From NCBI GenBank assembly GCA_964497585.1, contig CAZCDS010000026.1, positions 20,298 through 84,297 of the forward strand: a DNA stretch of 64,000 nt. Reading direction: 5' to 3'. The position numbers and the translations under genes are program-made. Numbering within the stretch: the stretch's first letter is position 1; every line of letters starts with the position of its first letter. Of the stretch, positions 44,695-53,941 are shown in pieces. The notes beneath the pieces are model-generated. The model saw nothing but the letters and a program-made list of their open reading frames with translations, searched no databases and was not told where the DNA came from. The stretch comes from CAZCDS01 sp964497585. Its GTDB lineage: Bacteria > Desulfobacterota > Desulfomonilia > Desulfomonilales > Desulfomonilaceae.

Positions 44695-45102
44695 ATGTTC
44701 AAGATTATCATAGTCGAAGACAGTGAGGTCTATCGTCAATCTCTCAAGGAGACGCTCGCGAACCGATTCCCCCACGCTTGCCTGGAGGAGGCCGTTGACG
44801 GTGCTCGGGCCTGGCGGCTCATACAGACGGCCCCCCCTAACCTGGTTTTCGTGGATATCAGGCTGCCGGGAGAGAGTGGTCTCGAGCTGACAAAGCGGAT
44901 TAAAAGGAGCTATGCTCACGTATGCGTAATCATTATAACAAACTACGATCTGCCGGAGTACCGAGAGGCGGCGTTCCGGTACGGGGCGGACTATTTCTTG
45001 CCAAAGGAGTCGTCCACCTGGGAAGAGATGGCACGCATCGTGGAAAGGGCGGTCAGCAGAGCTGCGTCTCCAAGAAATGGTTCCGAAGGGGCACAGGCAT
45101 AG
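44695..45102 (+). CDS. Stand-alone response-regulator receiver
   Basis: This 135-residue receiver starts at ATG 44695; the longer upstream frame has no conserved sequence. Acidic residues occur in IIVEDSE, the phosphoacceptor is the Asp in LVFVDIRLPGESG, Thr is in IIITNYD, and Lys is in YFLPKESS. It ends soon after the receiver, so it has no DNA-binding output. The FLPKESS ending is typical of receivers that share a kinase with NarL-type regulators. It may compete for phosphate from the kinase at 41707-43785. Confidence 0.82.
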   Translation: MFKIIIVEDSEVYRQSLKETLANRFPHACLEEAVDGARAWRLIQTAPPNLVFVDIRLPGESGLELTKRIKRSYAHVCVIIITNYDLPEYREAAFRYGADYFLPKESSTWEEMARIVERAVSRAASPRNGSEGAQA

Positions 45103-45432
45103 GAGGCGCTGAGGCTGGCTTGTCGCGCTCCCCATAAGCTCCCTCCGTCTACGAATACAGTGTTTCTTGGTGGAGAATACGGTGTTTCACCCATTTACTC
45201 ACGGCTGAGTCATGCGTCATAACGAACGTTGCGGGAAAGAATCTAGACCTCCACCCAGCGGAAGAAGATCAGGGGGCCAGTGAGCTGCTAAGTTCGGCTC
45301 CCGAAAGGCAACCGGATCGAGCTTCGACGCGCAAACCACAGGTATCTGACAAGAAGACGCGACTGACCAACGGGCTCTGAGCCCGCTGATCCCAGACGAC
45401 GGACCGAGCTCAAGAGCGGAGGAGCACGCCGA
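45103..45432. other. Upstream region of the Liv operon
   Basis: This stretch of 330 bases has no gene. It holds the direct repeats at 45153-45188 and must contain the promoter of the transport operon. Confidence 0.5.
45153..45188. promoter_or_regulatory. Direct repeat GAATAC(A/G)GTGTTTC, two copies
   Basis: GAATACAGTGTTTC (45153-45166) and GAATACGGTGTTTC (45175-45188) lie 22 bases apart, two helical turns, so a dimer could bind one face of the DNA. They lie about 250 bases upstream of livH and close to the NarL-type regulator gene, a candidate binder. Confidence 0.5.
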
Positions 45433-46299
45433 ATGTACTTTTTCTTCTACTTCTTGATGTCGGGAGTTTTCCTCGGGGCCATATACGCGATGATCGCCCT
45501 CGGGATCGTCATCATTTACAAATCTACAAAGGTCTTCAATTTCTCACAGGGCCACCTGTTGATGGTCGCCGTGCTATTGGGCGCGTCGCTGGCGCCCGTC
45601 TACGGGGTTCTGATCAGCATGGCCGTTACCGTGATCGTGATGGCTGTTCTGGGCTTGCTTCTCGAACGCCTCACCCTTCGTCCGTTGATCGGGCAGCCGC
45701 TGATTGCGGCTTTGCTCATGACGATTGCATTGGGTTATCTCCTGGAAGGCGGAGCGCTGATCGTGTGGGGTGAAGGGCTCTATACCTATCCCTCGCTTTT
45801 TCCCACGCAAGCCCTGATGATACGCAACATAGCCATCGACCAACAGGTGGTGTGGGCCCTTGTTGTCGTGGCACTGAGCTTTACCGGCTTCATCATATTC
45901 TACCGGAAATCCCTGCTCGGACAGGCCATGAGGGCGACTGCGGAAGACCACCAGGCGAGCCAGAGTATGGGCATCCGGGTGACGCACATCTTTTCTTTGA
46001 GTTGGGTCATCGCAGCCATGTTGGCCTTCTTGGCCTCAGTATTCCTCGGAAGCCTTTCTGGCGGGCACTATCTGAATAGTCACCTGGGGTTGAGAGCAAT
46101 CCCGGCCGTACTCGTGGGCGGTCTGGATTCCATACCGGGCGCGATCGTCGGAGGTCTGATCGTGGGCCTTCTGGAGAGCCTCGTCACCGGCTACTTCTAC
46201 GCGGAACTCGGCGAAGTAGTCCCCTTTATCGTCCTCCTGATCGTTCTTCTGGTGAAACCCTATGGGCTTTTCGGGCTCGTGAGAATTGAGAGGATCTGA
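45433..46299 (+). CDS. livH: Branched-chain amino-acid-type ABC permease LivH
   Basis: This 288-residue inner-membrane permease has about eight helices. The LivH signature is present: ALGIVIIYKSTKVFNFSQGH near the N-terminus (family: G-x-x-x-I-x-x-x-G-x-x-N-x-A-x-G) and ATAEDHQASQSMGI in the cytoplasmic coupling loop. The start has GGAGG upstream. It forms the channel with LivM for uptake of branched-chain amino acids or, in many anaerobes, aromatic or dicarboxylic acids. The downstream acyl-CoA ligase favours a carboxylic-acid substrate. Confidence 0.92.
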   Translation: MYFFFYFLMSGVFLGAIYAMIALGIVIIYKSTKVFNFSQGHLLMVAVLLGASLAPVYGVLISMAVTVIVMAVLGLLLERLTLRPLIGQPLIAALLMTIALGYLLEGGALIVWGEGLYTYPSLFPTQALMIRNIAIDQQVVWALVVVALSFTGFIIFYRKSLLGQAMRATAEDHQASQSMGIRVTHIFSLSWVIAAMLAFLASVFLGSLSGGHYLNSHLGLRAIPAVLVGGLDSIPGAIVGGLIVGLLESLVTGYFYAELGEVVPFIVLLIVLLVKPYGLFGLVRIERI

Positions 46300-46300
46300 G

Positions 46301-47368
46301 ATGGCTCGACCTGCTGGAGTTATCGACGTCCGTTACGCGCAGGACATCGCGATTATCCGAACGATTCCGCAATGGATCAGTCTGGGGCTGTTCGCGGTCT
46401 TTCTCATCTGTGTCCCTCAGCTCTTTCCGAGTCGTTACCTGCTCAACGTGATCAACATCATACTGATCATGACCATATCCATTCACGGTCTGAATCTTCT
46501 CACGGGCTATGCGGGACAGATCTCCGTCGGGCATGCCGCGTTTATGGGGGTCGGAGCGTATGCCTGTGCCTCCTTTATGACCTTTGCAAAGCTCAATTTC
46601 CTGATTGCGCTTCCTTTGTCAGGCGTGACAGCCGGGCTGGTGGGGATACTGTTCGGTTTGCCCTCGCTCAGGCTTAAGGGCTTCTATCTGGCGATGGCGA
46701 CGATCGCGGCACAATTCATTCTGACCGCCTTCTTCTTTCATTTCAAGCCCGAGATCTTCGGCGGCTCAACCGGCATGAGCCTCCAGCCGATTCGGCTCTT
46801 TGGCGTCGTGTTTGACACCCAGGAGAAGCTCTACTATCTCATCCTGCCGGCTGCCGGCTTGATGACCTTCTTTGCCTACAATATTGCGCGGTCCAGGGTG
46901 GGAAGGGCCTTTGTCGCAATCCGTGACAACGATCTGTCAGCCGAAATCATGGGGATCAGCCTCTTTGGATACAAGCTAAGAGCTTTCTTTGTGGGCTGCT
47001 TCTTCGCTGGCATATCTGGTTCCCTGTATATCGTTTTCATGAGGACGATCAGACCCGATCAGTTTTCTCTCATGGACTCCATATGGATGCTCGGTATCCT
47101 CGTCATAGGGGGACTCGGGTCTATTCTCGGAGGAATTCTCGGAACCATCTTCGTGAAATTCCTTGATGAACTGGTCTTGGTCATCACTCCGTTCCTCGGC
47201 ACGGTTCTCCCGGGCGAGTATGCGTCACGGTTGAGCGCCTCTCTGGGGCTGGTTGTTTTCGGCCTCGTGGTGGTTCTCTTCCTGATTCTGGAGCCGAGAG
47301 GGCTGGCCCATCAGTGGACCATACTTAAGAGCCGCTTCAGGAATTGGCCGTTCACGTACGGTGAATAG
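46301..47368 (+). CDS. livM: ABC permease LivM
   Basis: This 355-residue permease starts at ATG 46301, one base after the LivH stop, with GAGAGG upstream. It has about ten helices and shows LLTGYAGQISVGHAAFMGVGAY, the LivM signature, GLPSLRLKGFYLAMATIA, and the coupling-loop motif AIRDNDLSAEIMGI. It pairs with LivH; the tight junction suggests coupled translation and a 1:1 ratio. The length is normal for LivM. Confidence 0.93.
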   Translation: MARPAGVIDVRYAQDIAIIRTIPQWISLGLFAVFLICVPQLFPSRYLLNVINIILIMTISIHGLNLLTGYAGQISVGHAAFMGVGAYACASFMTFAKLNFLIALPLSGVTAGLVGILFGLPSLRLKGFYLAMATIAAQFILTAFFFHFKPEIFGGSTGMSLQPIRLFGVVFDTQEKLYYLILPAAGLMTFFAYNIARSRVGRAFVAIRDNDLSAEIMGISLFGYKLRAFFVGCFFAGISGSLYIVFMRTIRPDQFSLMDSIWMLGILVIGGLGSILGGILGTIFVKFLDELVLVITPFLGTVLPGEYASRLSASLGLVVFGLVVVLFLILEPRGLAHQWTILKSRFRNWPFTYGE

Positions 47369-47443
47369 CCTGATCGATAGAGGAGAGTATCGTCAACGCT
47401 TCAACAGCAGGATCTGCAACAAGCAAGAGAAGGAGGAGGGCTT

Positions 47444-48706
47444 ATGAGTAGGAAAACGCGATGGTCTATCCTGGTAATTGGACTGTTAGTTGTCCCGCTG
47501 ATCCTGGCGGGTCCGGCCGCGGCCAAGGAGAAATTCGGCATAGGGTTCCTCGGCGACCTCACGGGTCCGCTCGGATTCTGGAATGCCCCAAGGTTGGTCG
47601 GCATACAGGACGCGGTAGAGTACATCAACAAAAAGCACGGGGGAATCGCGGGACGAGAAATCTTCCTTGAGTGGGTCGACACGAAGAGTAAGATCGACAT
47701 CGCTACGAGTGGATACGAACGGCTCAAGGCAAAGGGTTTTCCGGTCTGGCACACTTGTGGAACGGGTGAGCAGCAGATTCTCAAGGCCAGGTACGAGAAG
47801 GACAAATCTCAGGTCGTCTACACCTGCAGCACGAGTCCAAACGTTATCTATCCCCCTGGATACGCCTTTGGTACTGCCGCGTACTATCCCGACCTGTGGG
47901 GCGCGTTCTTTGACTGGGTTGTTGCAAACTGGGACGAAAAAAAGAAAGGTCGGAAACCTCGTGTCGCCATCGTGACCTATCCGAGCGGATACGGCAAGGC
48001 CTGCATTACGCCGGAACTGACGGCGTACGCCAAGAAGAAGGGCGTTGAAATTGTCGAGACTATTTTCGTACCCTTTGTGACAGTGGACGCGGTAACACCG
48101 CTGATGAAGGCCAAGAAGGCCGGCGCGGACTGGATCATCGGACAAATGATCTATCAGACCGTTCCGCCCTATCTCAATGCAAACTACAAGCTCAAACTGG
48201 GCCTGAAGTTTGCCGTGAATACCTTTGGTGTGGATGACGTGATCATTCACAATTCGAAACCCAAGGACGCGGCACTCGCTCTGTACGGCGTAACCAATTG
48301 GCGGCTTACCTGGGAAGACACACCCGGACTGAAAATCATCAAAGCGGTCTGGAAGGAGAAGAATAGGCGGCCCGAAGACCGGGGCGCGTCGTATATCCTC
48401 GGCTGGATGAACACATGGCAGACCAAGAGAGTCGTCGAGGACACCCTCAAGAGAGTCGGAAGCTGGGATAAGGTCACGGCCGAGGAGGTGAGAAAGACCT
48501 CGGAAGGTTGGGGTGACGTGGACGTCATGGGGCTCGGAACCCTAACGTACGGGAAGGCCCTCAGAGGTACCAGCGACGTAAAAATCGTAAAGGTGAAAAA
48601 AGTTAAGGTTGACGGAAAGGACGTGTACCGCTGGGAGTTTGTAACCGACTGGAAGAAAGCTCCTGTGCTGGTGAAGAAGGAATGGCAGGCGCCTCTGCCG
48701 TACTAA
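47444..48706 (+). CDS. livK: Periplasmic substrate-binding protein LivK-like
   Basis: This 420-residue secreted protein has AGAAGGAGGAGGG before the start and a signal peptide (about 1-27, ending AGPAAA). The mature part has the type I periplasmic-binding fold: IGFLGDLTGPLGFWNAPRLV (the ligand-side loop), GIAGREIFLEWVDTKSK, then VAIVTYPSGYGKA and GADWIIGQMIY. It sits between the permeases and ATPases and chooses the substrate. The FWNAP segment, where amino-acid binders have a longer Gly-rich loop, may reflect an aromatic acid ligand, but this is only an inference. Confidence 0.9.
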   Translation: MSRKTRWSILVIGLLVVPLILAGPAAAKEKFGIGFLGDLTGPLGFWNAPRLVGIQDAVEYINKKHGGIAGREIFLEWVDTKSKIDIATSGYERLKAKGFPVWHTCGTGEQQILKARYEKDKSQVVYTCSTSPNVIYPPGYAFGTAAYYPDLWGAFFDWVVANWDEKKKGRKPRVAIVTYPSGYGKACITPELTAYAKKKGVEIVETIFVPFVTVDAVTPLMKAKKAGADWIIGQMIYQTVPPYLNANYKLKLGLKFAVNTFGVDDVIIHNSKPKDAALALYGVTNWRLTWEDTPGLKIIKAVWKEKNRRPEDRGASYILGWMNTWQTKRVVEDTLKRVGSWDKVTAEEVRKTSEGWGDVDVMGLGTLTYGKALRGTSDVKIVKVKKVKVDGKDVYRWEFVTDWKKAPVLVKKEWQAPLPY

Positions 48707-48818
48707 CCTCTCCGGCCGACGTTTTGTCGACGGGCGCCTGGCGCACCTTCTCGGGGCGATCAGTGCGCCGCGTGCGCCCGTCTCTTCAAGGAACTGACTA
48801 GCCTGGCGGTAGGAAGAC

Positions 48819-49595
48819 ATGGCAGATAAAAACGGGACCGTTTTGACATTTGAGAATATCAGTCTAACCTTTGGGGCTGTCTGGGCCCTTAACGATGTGA
48901 GCTTCGAGGTCAAGGAACACGAACTCCTGGCCATCATCGGGCCCAACGGCGCGGGCAAGACCTCAATCTTCAACTGCATAAACGGATTCTACAGGGCCCA
49001 GCAGGGCCGGATCTCGTTTCAAGGTGAGAATATTACCCGTACCTCTCCTGCCAAGATCGCTTCCAAGGGTATTTCCAGGACGTTCCAGAATATGCAGCTC
49101 TACACGGGACTGAGCGCCCTGGACAACATCATGGCGGGTAGACACGTCTTCTTTAGACGGGGCATTGCCGCGTCCGCACTTTTCTTCGGATGGGGAAGGA
49201 GAGAGGGGATCGAGCACCGGAAGATCGTCGAAGAGATCATCGATTTCCTCGAGATCAAGCCCATCCGAAAGCACGTAGTCGGCTCGCTTTCATACGGTCT
49301 CAGGAAGCGGGTGGACCTCGGCCGCGCGCTGGCCCTCGAGCCGAAGCTCCTGCTGCTGGACGAACCCATGGCTGGCATGAACCGAGAAGAAAAGGAGGAC
49401 ATGGCCCGGTTCATTCTCGACGTGCACGAAGAGCGGGGAATCTCAATAGTGCTCATCGAACATGACATGGGATTGGTCATGGACATTTGCGACCGCGTCA
49501 TCGTTCTGGATTTCGGGATCAAGATCGCCGAAGGGAAGCCCGACGAGATAAAAAACAACGAGAAGGTTATCAAGGCGTACCTCGGCAAAGAGTAA
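48819..49595 (+). CDS. livG: ABC ATPase LivG
   Basis: This 258-residue ATPase has Walker A GPNGAGKTS, the LivG-type insert (FQNMQLYTGLSALDNIMAGR), an ABC signature weakened to GSLSYGLRKRVDLGRAL (normally LSYGQQ), Walker B LLLLDEPMAGMN, and the switch His in LIEHDM. The C-terminal VLDFGIKIAEGKPDEIKNN is typical. It drives LivHM together with LivF, encoded after the acyl-CoA ligase. GGTAGGA precedes the start. Confidence 0.92.
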   Translation: MADKNGTVLTFENISLTFGAVWALNDVSFEVKEHELLAIIGPNGAGKTSIFNCINGFYRAQQGRISFQGENITRTSPAKIASKGISRTFQNMQLYTGLSALDNIMAGRHVFFRRGIAASALFFGWGRREGIEHRKIVEEIIDFLEIKPIRKHVVGSLSYGLRKRVDLGRALALEPKLLLLDEPMAGMNREEKEDMARFILDVHEERGISIVLIEHDMGLVMDICDRVIVLDFGIKIAEGKPDEIKNNEKVIKAYLGKE

Positions 49596-49633
49596 CCGAT
49601 CAGCGACATCCACCAGGAGTGTGGGGAGATCCG

Positions 49634-51532
49634 ATGCAGGAGATCAACACAATACCGGGGCTTCTCAAAGCCAAGTATGAGGAATGGGGCGACAGAGAAA
49701 TCGCGATCAGGGACAAGGACTTCGGCCTTTGGCAGCAATACACCTGGAAGGACAGCTACGAAAAGGTGAAGCGCTTCTGCATGGGGCTGATCAGCCTGGG
49801 ACTGGAGCCCGAAGACAAAGTGGCCATCATCGGAGACAATGAGCCCGAATGGTTCTGGGCGGCCTTTGCCACCCAGGCAGGCCGCGGAATCGTCGTGCCG
49901 CAGTTCACGGACGCGATTCCGGAAGAACTCAAGTACTCGCTCGATTTCGCTGACTGCAAATTCGTGGTGGCCAGAGATCAGGAACAGGTCGACAAAGTCA
50001 TCGACATCAAGGATGCCCTGCCGAACGTGAAGAAGGTGATCTACTGGTACTACAAGGGCATGCGCAGTTACGTCGAACCCTTCCTGGCAAGGTTTGACGA
50101 AGTGGAACAGATTGGCGAGGAATATGAAAGAGCTCATCCCGGAGCATTTGAGCAATCCGTAGTGCAGGTCTTGCCGGATGACGTAGCCAACATCTACTAC
50201 ACCTCCGGAACCACGGGCCGTCCGAAAGCTGTAATGTGCAGCCATCGGGCGTTGATAGGGTCCACAATGGCGACTCTGTCGCTCAGCAATCTCACGTACA
50301 AAGATGACATTCTCTGCTACTTGCCGCCTGCCTGGGTTGGTGAGGCTTTCTTTGGATCCATCCCTCACCTGGTAACGGGCGCGAAGCTCAACATTCCTGA
50401 AGAGCCGGAAACCGTGCTGCACGACATCACGGAGGTGCTTCCCTACATGATCCTCGGGGGGCCCCGGCAGTGGGAAGGTTGGGTTTCAAGGATCCGGGCC
50501 AAGATAGCCGAGGCAAACCGGCTGGAAAAGACCGTGTACAACATTTTCATGCCCATTGCGCTCAAAGTCGCTGATCGCAAGCTCAAGGGAAAGCCGATTC
50601 CCGTCTCCTTGCGAATTCTCTACGCGATCTCTCATGTGGTGCTTCTCAGGCAGATCCGGAATCGAATGGGACTAGCCAATGCGGAATTTGCAGCCACCGC
50701 GGGATCGGTGCTCGGCGAAGACACGTTCAAGTTCATCACAGCCCTCGGCGTTGACCTCAGACAAGTTTATGGCAGCTCCGAAGGCGGGATGATCTCGGGA
50801 CACCGAAGAGACGACATCAAGGTCGGCACCGTAGGACCGCCGCTCCCAGGCGTTCAAGTCAAGATCTCCGAGGAAGGGGAAATCTTGGTCAAGAGCGACT
50901 ATTCCTTTTCCAGGTATTACAAAAACCCCGAAGCCACGGCCGAGACCCTCGTGGAAGGGTGGTGGTTGAGCGGGGATGCGGGCAGCATGACCGAAGACGG
51001 CCACATAGTGTTCCTCGACAGGGTCTCGGAGTTGGGTGAACTGAGATCCGGCGACAAGTTCTCCCCCCAGTATATCGAGAGCGGTTTGCGTTACAGCACG
51101 TACATCAAGGACGCAATGGCGATTGGTGACAGCACTCGTGACTTCGTTACCGCTATCGTCATCGTGGATTTCGAGAATGTGGGTCGCTGGGCTGAGAAAA
51201 ACAGGGTACCCTACACGACCTTCACAGATCTCTCGCAGAAGCCTGAAGTCGCTGAATTGGTCAGGTCGGACGTGGAGCGTGTCAACAGCAGTCTTCCCGA
51301 CGTTGCAAAAGTGAGAAAGTATGCCCTGTTGCACAAGGAGTTCGACGCAGACGAAGAAGATCTGACGAGGACACGCAAACTCAAAAGAGGCTCCCTGACC
51401 AAAAGATACCGCGAACTCGTGGAGGCACTGTACGGCGATAGGGACGAACTGGAGGTCGAAGCGGAAATCACCTACCAGGACGGGAGAAAGGCTACGCTCA
51501 GGACTTCGTTGAAGATTCATTCCATGCAATAA
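49634..51532 (+). CDS. Long-chain-type acyl-CoA ligase (AMP-forming)
   Basis: This 632-residue ligase starts at ATG 49634 behind GGGGAGA; a longer frame into livG is not expected. The AMP-binding P-loop is intact (YYTSGTTGRPKAVMCSHR), followed by VYGSSEGGMISG, the Asp-containing GWWLSGDAGSMTEDGHIVFLDR, and the C-terminal LTRTRKLKRGSL holding the catalytic Lys, as in long-chain ligases. It activates a carboxylic acid to an acyl-AMP and then a CoA thioester. Its place inside a Liv operon, between livG and livF, suggests it traps the imported acid, as in aromatic-acid and fatty-acid pathways of anaerobes. Confidence 0.92.
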   Translation: MQEINTIPGLLKAKYEEWGDREIAIRDKDFGLWQQYTWKDSYEKVKRFCMGLISLGLEPEDKVAIIGDNEPEWFWAAFATQAGRGIVVPQFTDAIPEELKYSLDFADCKFVVARDQEQVDKVIDIKDALPNVKKVIYWYYKGMRSYVEPFLARFDEVEQIGEEYERAHPGAFEQSVVQVLPDDVANIYYTSGTTGRPKAVMCSHRALIGSTMATLSLSNLTYKDDILCYLPPAWVGEAFFGSIPHLVTGAKLNIPEEPETVLHDITEVLPYMILGGPRQWEGWVSRIRAKIAEANRLEKTVYNIFMPIALKVADRKLKGKPIPVSLRILYAISHVVLLRQIRNRMGLANAEFAATAGSVLGEDTFKFITALGVDLRQVYGSSEGGMISGHRRDDIKVGTVGPPLPGVQVKISEEGEILVKSDYSFSRYYKNPEATAETLVEGWWLSGDAGSMTEDGHIVFLDRVSELGELRSGDKFSPQYIESGLRYSTYIKDAMAIGDSTRDFVTAIVIVDFENVGRWAEKNRVPYTTFTDLSQKPEVAELVRSDVERVNSSLPDVAKVRKYALLHKEFDADEEDLTRTRKLKRGSLTKRYRELVEALYGDRDELEVEAEITYQDGRKATLRTSLKIHSMQ

Positions 51533-51564
51533 CCGGCGGGCAATCAGCGCAAGGACGGTTTCTC

Positions 51565-52359
51565 ATGCTGACTGTAAACAATATCGAGGTTGTCTATCAT
51601 GATGTCATCCTCGTACTCAGGGGGGTGTCCCTGACCATTGAGCAGGGACACGTGCTGACTCTTCTGGGAGCCAACGGAGCGGGAAAGACAACCACCCTCA
51701 AGGCAATATCGGGATTGCTGCGAACAGAAGTGGGCAAGGTGAGTCATGGGGAAATCTCCTTCGGCGGCGAACGGATCGACCGAAAGAATCCGGAAGATAT
51801 CGCTCGAATGGGCATAATCCAAGTGCTGGAGGGCAGACGAGTTCTCGAGCAACTGACGGTCGAAGAGAACCTCACGGTGGCATGTTATCTTCTCAAGGAC
51901 CGCTCCAAGATGAAGGACGACCTCGAAAGGGTTTACGCCTACTTCCCCAAGCTCAAACGACTCAGAAACCAGAAGAGCGGATACATATCCGGCGGCGAAC
52001 AGCAGATGATGCTCATAAGCAGAGCGCTGATGGCACATCCCAAGCTCATGATGCTCGATGAGCCCTCGCTGGGCTTGGCGCCGATGCTGGTTCAGGAAAT
52101 ATTCTCCATCATCAAGCAAATCAATCGGGAAGAAAAGACCGCCATACTGCTCGTGGAACAGAATGCCATCGCGGCTCTGGACATTGCAACCTACGGGTAT
52201 GTCATGGAGGACGGCCGGATCGTGCTCGACGGCACCGCCGAGGATCTGGGAAACAATGAGGATGTCAAGGAATTCTATCTCGGATTCGGCGCGTTGTCCG
52301 AGAGGAAAAGCTACCGCGATGTGAAACACTACAAGAGGAGAAAGAGGTGGCTCGGATAG
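51565..52359 (+). CDS. livF: ABC ATPase LivF
   Basis: This 264-residue ATPase has Walker A GANGAGKTT, the Q-loop region MGIIQVLEGRRVLEQLTV typical of LivF, the ABC signature YISGGEQQMMLISRAL, Walker B LMMLDEPSLGLAP, and switch His replaced in VEQNAIAAL as usual for LivF. The extra C-terminal tail (ERKSYRDVKHYKRRKRW) is basic. It follows the ligase by 32 bases and completes the importer with LivG. Confidence 0.93.
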   Translation: MLTVNNIEVVYHDVILVLRGVSLTIEQGHVLTLLGANGAGKTTTLKAISGLLRTEVGKVSHGEISFGGERIDRKNPEDIARMGIIQVLEGRRVLEQLTVEENLTVACYLLKDRSKMKDDLERVYAYFPKLKRLRNQKSGYISGGEQQMMLISRALMAHPKLMMLDEPSLGLAPMLVQEIFSIIKQINREEKTAILLVEQNAIAALDIATYGYVMEDGRIVLDGTAEDLGNNEDVKEFYLGFGALSERKSYRDVKHYKRRKRWLG

Positions 52360-52562
52360 CGGTACGTCTCCACCTCCGCCCTGGCGAGGCGACAGAAGAT
52401 CCCCGCGTCAGGGTGACGCGCAAGCTGCACTGACCAAACGGTCTCAGGGGAAATCCAACCAAATCCGGAGCGCGTGGATCCAGGGAATGCGATGTGCTTT
52501 CGACGGCGCGCGTCGACGGATTTGCCTTGCCCCGTCCGGACTGACGTTTGCGAAAGGATGAC

Positions 52563-53756
52563 ATGTCGGGTCATGGGAACGCCAGTGCCTTGGGAGGTTT
52601 TTGTGCCCTTTTTTCCTGCGCCGTGCAGAACCTTCTGAGGAACCCCGCACGCAGCGCGGTCGTAGCGGCGTGTGTGGTCGCAGTGTTGTCCCCCTTCGTG
52701 ACGGCAATGGCGGTTAGCGAAGGAATAAAGGAGCAGTATGCAAAGATCCTGCGTGGAGGTCCGGATATTTACGTCGCGAGCGACAACTATGGCAGCAACG
52801 CGCCGATCCACCTTGCCGCAATGCAGAGACTCGCGACTATTCAGGGCGTTACCCGAATAGTGCCGCGAGTGACCGGACGAACCTATGTTCAGGACAAGTT
52901 TATCGCAATCCTCGGAGTAGACGCAAAGTATATTCCGCGCACCCTGGAAATGGAGCGTGGAAGAGTGCCCACGGCCAAAGGAGAGGTAGCCTTCGGCCGG
53001 ACCGCGGCCGAGTATCTCGGCATGAACATTGGGTCAAGATTCTCCATTACAAGAAGTCCTGATCAGGTGTTCGAGATCGTCGGACTCTATCGATCACACG
53101 CGAACATTAGGAATGCCGACCTGCTTCTGATGGGGTTCCGGGACGCGTGTGAGCTTTTCGGAATACGCGACAAGGCTACGGACCTGATGGTCTACACCAG
53201 GCCCGGATACGAGAAGATTGTAGATGCTATTGTGAGGGCGTCGGAACAGGATGAGAACAGTGGGTTACCGGCGCTCAGGATCCAAACAAGAGACGTGATA
53301 GAACGATATTCGCAGCGGGGGTTTAACATCAAGGCGGGAGTCTTCACGGGCTTCTATTGTCTGGTGTTTGCGCTCGCAATTCCTTCCATCGGCGTCATCT
53401 CAGGTTTCGGTCAGTCTGGAAGGAGACGGGAAATAGGCGTCATGAAAGCCCTCGGCTGGCAGACCCCGGAGGTCCTTCAAATGGTGGCCCTGGAAAACTT
53501 GGTCATCAGCGTCATCAGTGTTCCCCTGGTGCTTGCTGTCGCCGCGGTATGGATATATTTGCTGAACGGGGCCGGCATCGCGGCATTCTTCATCGCAAAC
53601 CAAGGTATTTTGATACCTTTCCAGGTTCCGGCAAGGATTGTTCCCGTTCCCCTGGTGTTGGCAATCATGATGGCCGTAATCCTGACTATGGCCGGGAGCA
53701 CCTATTCCACGTGGAAGACGGCTGTAGTGCCCCCGTGGGAGGCCATGAGAATGTAG
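52563..53756 (+). CDS. FtsX/MacB-type ABC permease (first)
   Basis: This 397-residue permease starts at ATG 52563 behind AAAGG. One N-terminal helix (about 27-47, SAVVAACVVAVLSPFVTAMA) is followed by a periplasmic domain with a MacB-like pattern (GRTYVQDKFIAILGVDAKY, then GRVPTAKGEVAFGRTAAEYLG), and three C-terminal helices. The coupling loop REIGVMKALGWQTPEVLQMVALE is the FtsX signature, with the ATPase-docking GALG-like element. Such permeases pair with LolD/MacB ATPases to move substrates within the periplasm rather than across the inner membrane. A second, similar permease is encoded at 55533, so a heterodimer is likely. Confidence 0.88.
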   Translation: MSGHGNASALGGFCALFSCAVQNLLRNPARSAVVAACVVAVLSPFVTAMAVSEGIKEQYAKILRGGPDIYVASDNYGSNAPIHLAAMQRLATIQGVTRIVPRVTGRTYVQDKFIAILGVDAKYIPRTLEMERGRVPTAKGEVAFGRTAAEYLGMNIGSRFSITRSPDQVFEIVGLYRSHANIRNADLLLMGFRDACELFGIRDKATDLMVYTRPGYEKIVDAIVRASEQDENSGLPALRIQTRDVIERYSQRGFNIKAGVFTGFYCLVFALAIPSIGVISGFGQSGRRREIGVMKALGWQTPEVLQMVALENLVISVISVPLVLAVAAVWIYLLNGAGIAAFFIANQGILIPFQVPARIVPVPLVLAIMMAVILTMAGSTYSTWKTAVVPPWEAMRM

Positions 53757-53941
53757 CGCGGATACCGGGTCAAACAAGCGATGCGGCTGTCCGTCGCGGA
53801 TGTCTCCCTTTGCCGTGGAGGATGCGTCCACCTGCTGAAGGAGGGAGCGCGGGAAGTACAGCGTATCGTTACCCTTTCGACCGCGGTCGAGTGTAAATCG
53901 GATTCACTTGCGGCTCCGAACAAGACCAAAGGAGATGATTC

